DNA from: Ziziphus jujuba
Lineage: Eukaryota; Streptophyta; Magnoliopsida; Rosales; Rhamnaceae
Length of the DNA: 64,000 bases
NCBI RefSeq assembly: GCF_031755915.1
Contig: NC_083386.1
Location: forward strand, 6,513,501-6,577,500
Direction of reading: 5' to 3'
Part shown: piece by piece, positions 61,950 through 64,000 of the stretch
How the letters are laid out: every line of letters begins with the position of its first letter
How positions within the stretch are numbered: the first letter of the stretch is position 1
Notes under the pieces: model-generated
Seen by the model: the letters and a program-made list of their open reading frames with translations, nothing else
What the model was told of the DNA's origin: nothing
Database searches by the model: none
Position numbers and translations under genes: made by a program

Positions 61950-62695
61950 CTTTTATATATATATATATATATATATAGAGTAAGAATATTTGTTTGTTAT
62001 TAATTTAATTGATAGAAAACAGATATATATGTATATAGATACATATATATATATATATATATATATCAAATGTTATAGCAAAAATATATAATTAAAAACT
62101 TTTATTTGAATCCTACATGATTTGGAGAAGTTATATTTCAGGGCCCTCAAGTTTCAGTTGTCATATATATATATATTTTAATCAAATCAAATTTTTTTTT
62201 TTTTAGGTTAAAGATGTAAATGGTTAGAGGGTACTAAAATATAAAAATTTTAAACTAGTAGAGGGTTTAAATTACAATGAAATTAAAACTAAAAGTCTAA
62301 AGGAACCAAATAACAACAAGTTGTTTATGTGGGATGAAGACGAATACTACGCAAAATATCTAGTTATCCCAAAATGCAACAAATTTTAATTTGAGAATTT
62401 AAATTAAAATGTTTTAAATTTAATGATACAAATTTAACTATTTCAAATTAAAGGATATTAAAATACAATTGATCCTTATGTGAATTGGTTAATTACTAAT
62501 TAATGGTTGTTGTTTATATAAGAACAACTTAATAACAAAGTCATTATTTTATTAGATAATGATCTTAAAATTTAAATTTTTATTAGAGAAAATAATAATT
62601 TTCATATTAGATTGTGTGTTTAAAAATACATGGTTATATTAAATACATTTTAAAACATATAGCTAAAGAAATTAATATATCTATATATATACATG
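61950..62695. other. Intron of ankyrin gene C, AT-rich
   Basis: Matches the last intron of genes A (3100-3900) and B (30340-30430 and 31586-32195). Contains (TA)n tracts at 61956-61977 and 62044-62066. It lacks the CACTA fragment present in B. No coding sequence is seen. Confidence 0.7.
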
Positions 62696-64000
62696 TCAGG
62701 ACCCGTCCAAAATTCCTCATCGGAACCTGAGACAAGCCCTGATCCCAGGAAAACCCTACCGGACCCTCCAATGAAAAATCCGACAGAACCTCCTCTAAGG
62801 ATTGGACTTACCACAAAATTCCCTGCATTGAAAACACACTTCTATATAAATACCACTTTATTCCTCCACTTTACTATAATTTAATTCCACAATACACAGC
62901 ACTTCCATAAATTAAACAGGGAACTAATACAGTATTTAATAAAATGTGTCCAATACACTATACAGAGTATCCTAGAGTACAATTAAGTATGGAAGTTATA
63001 CAACAAAGGATGAAAGAAATATTACAATAGAAATAAATGAAAATAAAGAGAACTCCTCGAAATACGACAGCAATGAAGATTAAGCTCGCTCCGGACGAAC
63101 GTCTACCAATTCTTGTACCTAGAGGAAAAGAATTTAAAAATATAAGATGTTAATCATCTCAGTGAGTGACCTTATCTAATGAACAATTATAATAGTAATG
63201 ATAATTATAATACACTTGATTAATTAAGAATAAATAAGTAAATAAATAATAATTAATTGAAAATAATATTTCCTCTCAAAACCCTCACCATTCACTCCGT
63301 TGGAAAAGTTCCCCTTTTAAATATTTTCGCAAAGCGCAATCTTTTATGCCCCAAAAAAAATCAAGGAATAATTAATTTGAAAAGAATTTAAATAATCCAA
63401 ATACGAATAAAATATAATAAAATAAATTCAGAATACTTGCATTAAAGAAATATAACATAAAAGTGAAATTCAATATATAATTCATAAAATTTGATTTAAT
63501 AAACTAAAATAAACAGTGTCAAAAATATAATTTAAATAATTACAACAATCATGTAAAATAAGTGGTAAAAATATTATAAAATTCATTTTGAAACATTCAA
63601 CCAATCTATATAATAAAAATACGGCAAGATGCATTTTAAAAACATTGATTTAAAATAAGTGACATAAAATATGAATAATTATATTTTAGAAATTACAAAT
63701 TGGAAATAAATGATAAAACAAATTAAATACATTTAATTTAAATACGATTTTAAAACTTTTAGAATTTGAAATTTATATCTGGAAAATAATACTTGACGCA
63801 CCACACTATATACCAGTGATGCCCTACGATACCCAGCATCCTGAGCACCGTCCGGTGGGAGGTTAAAGAGAGAAACTTGCATACGGTCGCTTTGGCATTC
63901 CGACAGCGCCGCTGCTTAAACCGTCATTCCGGCCATGGAGGGGGGCGACTTATGGCCAATATCAAACTTACCTGCCCTCGGTTCGATGGCAACTCACAGG
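62696..64000 (-). mobile_element. Tekay-type LTR on the minus strand, running off the right edge
   Basis: Plus-strand TGTCAGGACCCGTCC is the inverse of the GGACGGGTCCTGACA end of the LTR family, so the LTR reads leftward. Family landmarks follow in inverse order: the CTCAGTGAGTGACC block near 63155, the CCACTATATACC region and the GGAGGGGGGC block near 63937. It lies in the gene C intron, close to the site of the 32201 LTR in gene B but in the opposite orientation. Whether it is solo or part of a full element cannot be seen. Confidence 0.85.

Overview
The window looks like nuclear DNA of a eudicot plant. It is AT-rich, its genes are split by short introns with GT/AG borders, it holds many (TA)n tracts, and it contains plant-type Ty3/gypsy chromoviruses and a CACTA-type relic. 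All host genes lie on the minus strand, so the locus reads from right to left. I could not assign a species. A woody rosid is only a guess.

The host backbone is a tandemly duplicated block made of three gene types: NOL (chlorophyll b reductase), a DExH-box RNA helicase, and an unusual ankyrin gene. Each ankyrin gene model begins with a Ty1/copia Gag-like domain (DUF4219/UBN2 type), continues with ankyrin repeats and ends in a four-helix PGG membrane domain. From left to right: NOL copy 1 (exons 1-3, 1-1803, running off the left edge); ankyrin gene A (2526-7460, the most complete copy); a repeat-bearing spacer (7461-9499); a 5'-truncated DExH helicase pseudogene (9500-14915); NOL copy 2, a pseudogene spread over 15418-29034; ankyrin gene B, a pseudogene stretched over 29733-60902; and the last exon of ankyrin gene C (61355-61949), the rest of which lies to the right.

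Mobile elements account for much of the length. NOL copy 2 carries a 3.2 kb solo LTR in a late intron (15947-19190) and a complete minus-strand chromovirus with a chromodomain (20978-26712) at the exon 5/intron 5 border. The last intron of ankyrin gene B holds a CACTA fragment (about 30430-31585) and a three-layer nest: an old Tekay-type solo LTR (32201-54305), a full Tekay element inside it (35580-54178), and a young CRM-like Ty3/gypsy element inside the integrase of that element (42763-50975). A separate solo LTR (54353-57455) splits exon 6 of ankyrin gene B. A further LTR on the minus strand starts at 62696 and runs off the window. Target-site duplications can be read for all six bounded elements (ATATA, CATGA, ATATA, AAAAT, GTTGG, GTAAT), which fixes the order of events.

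Functionally, NOL copy 1 and perhaps ankyrin gene A are the only host genes here that could still be intact. The NOL-helicase pair appears to be an old neighbourhood, since the Arabidopsis genes AT5G04900 (NOL) and AT5G04895 (DExH3) are also adjacent. The candidate of most biological interest is the capsid-like/ankyrin/PGG fusion family.
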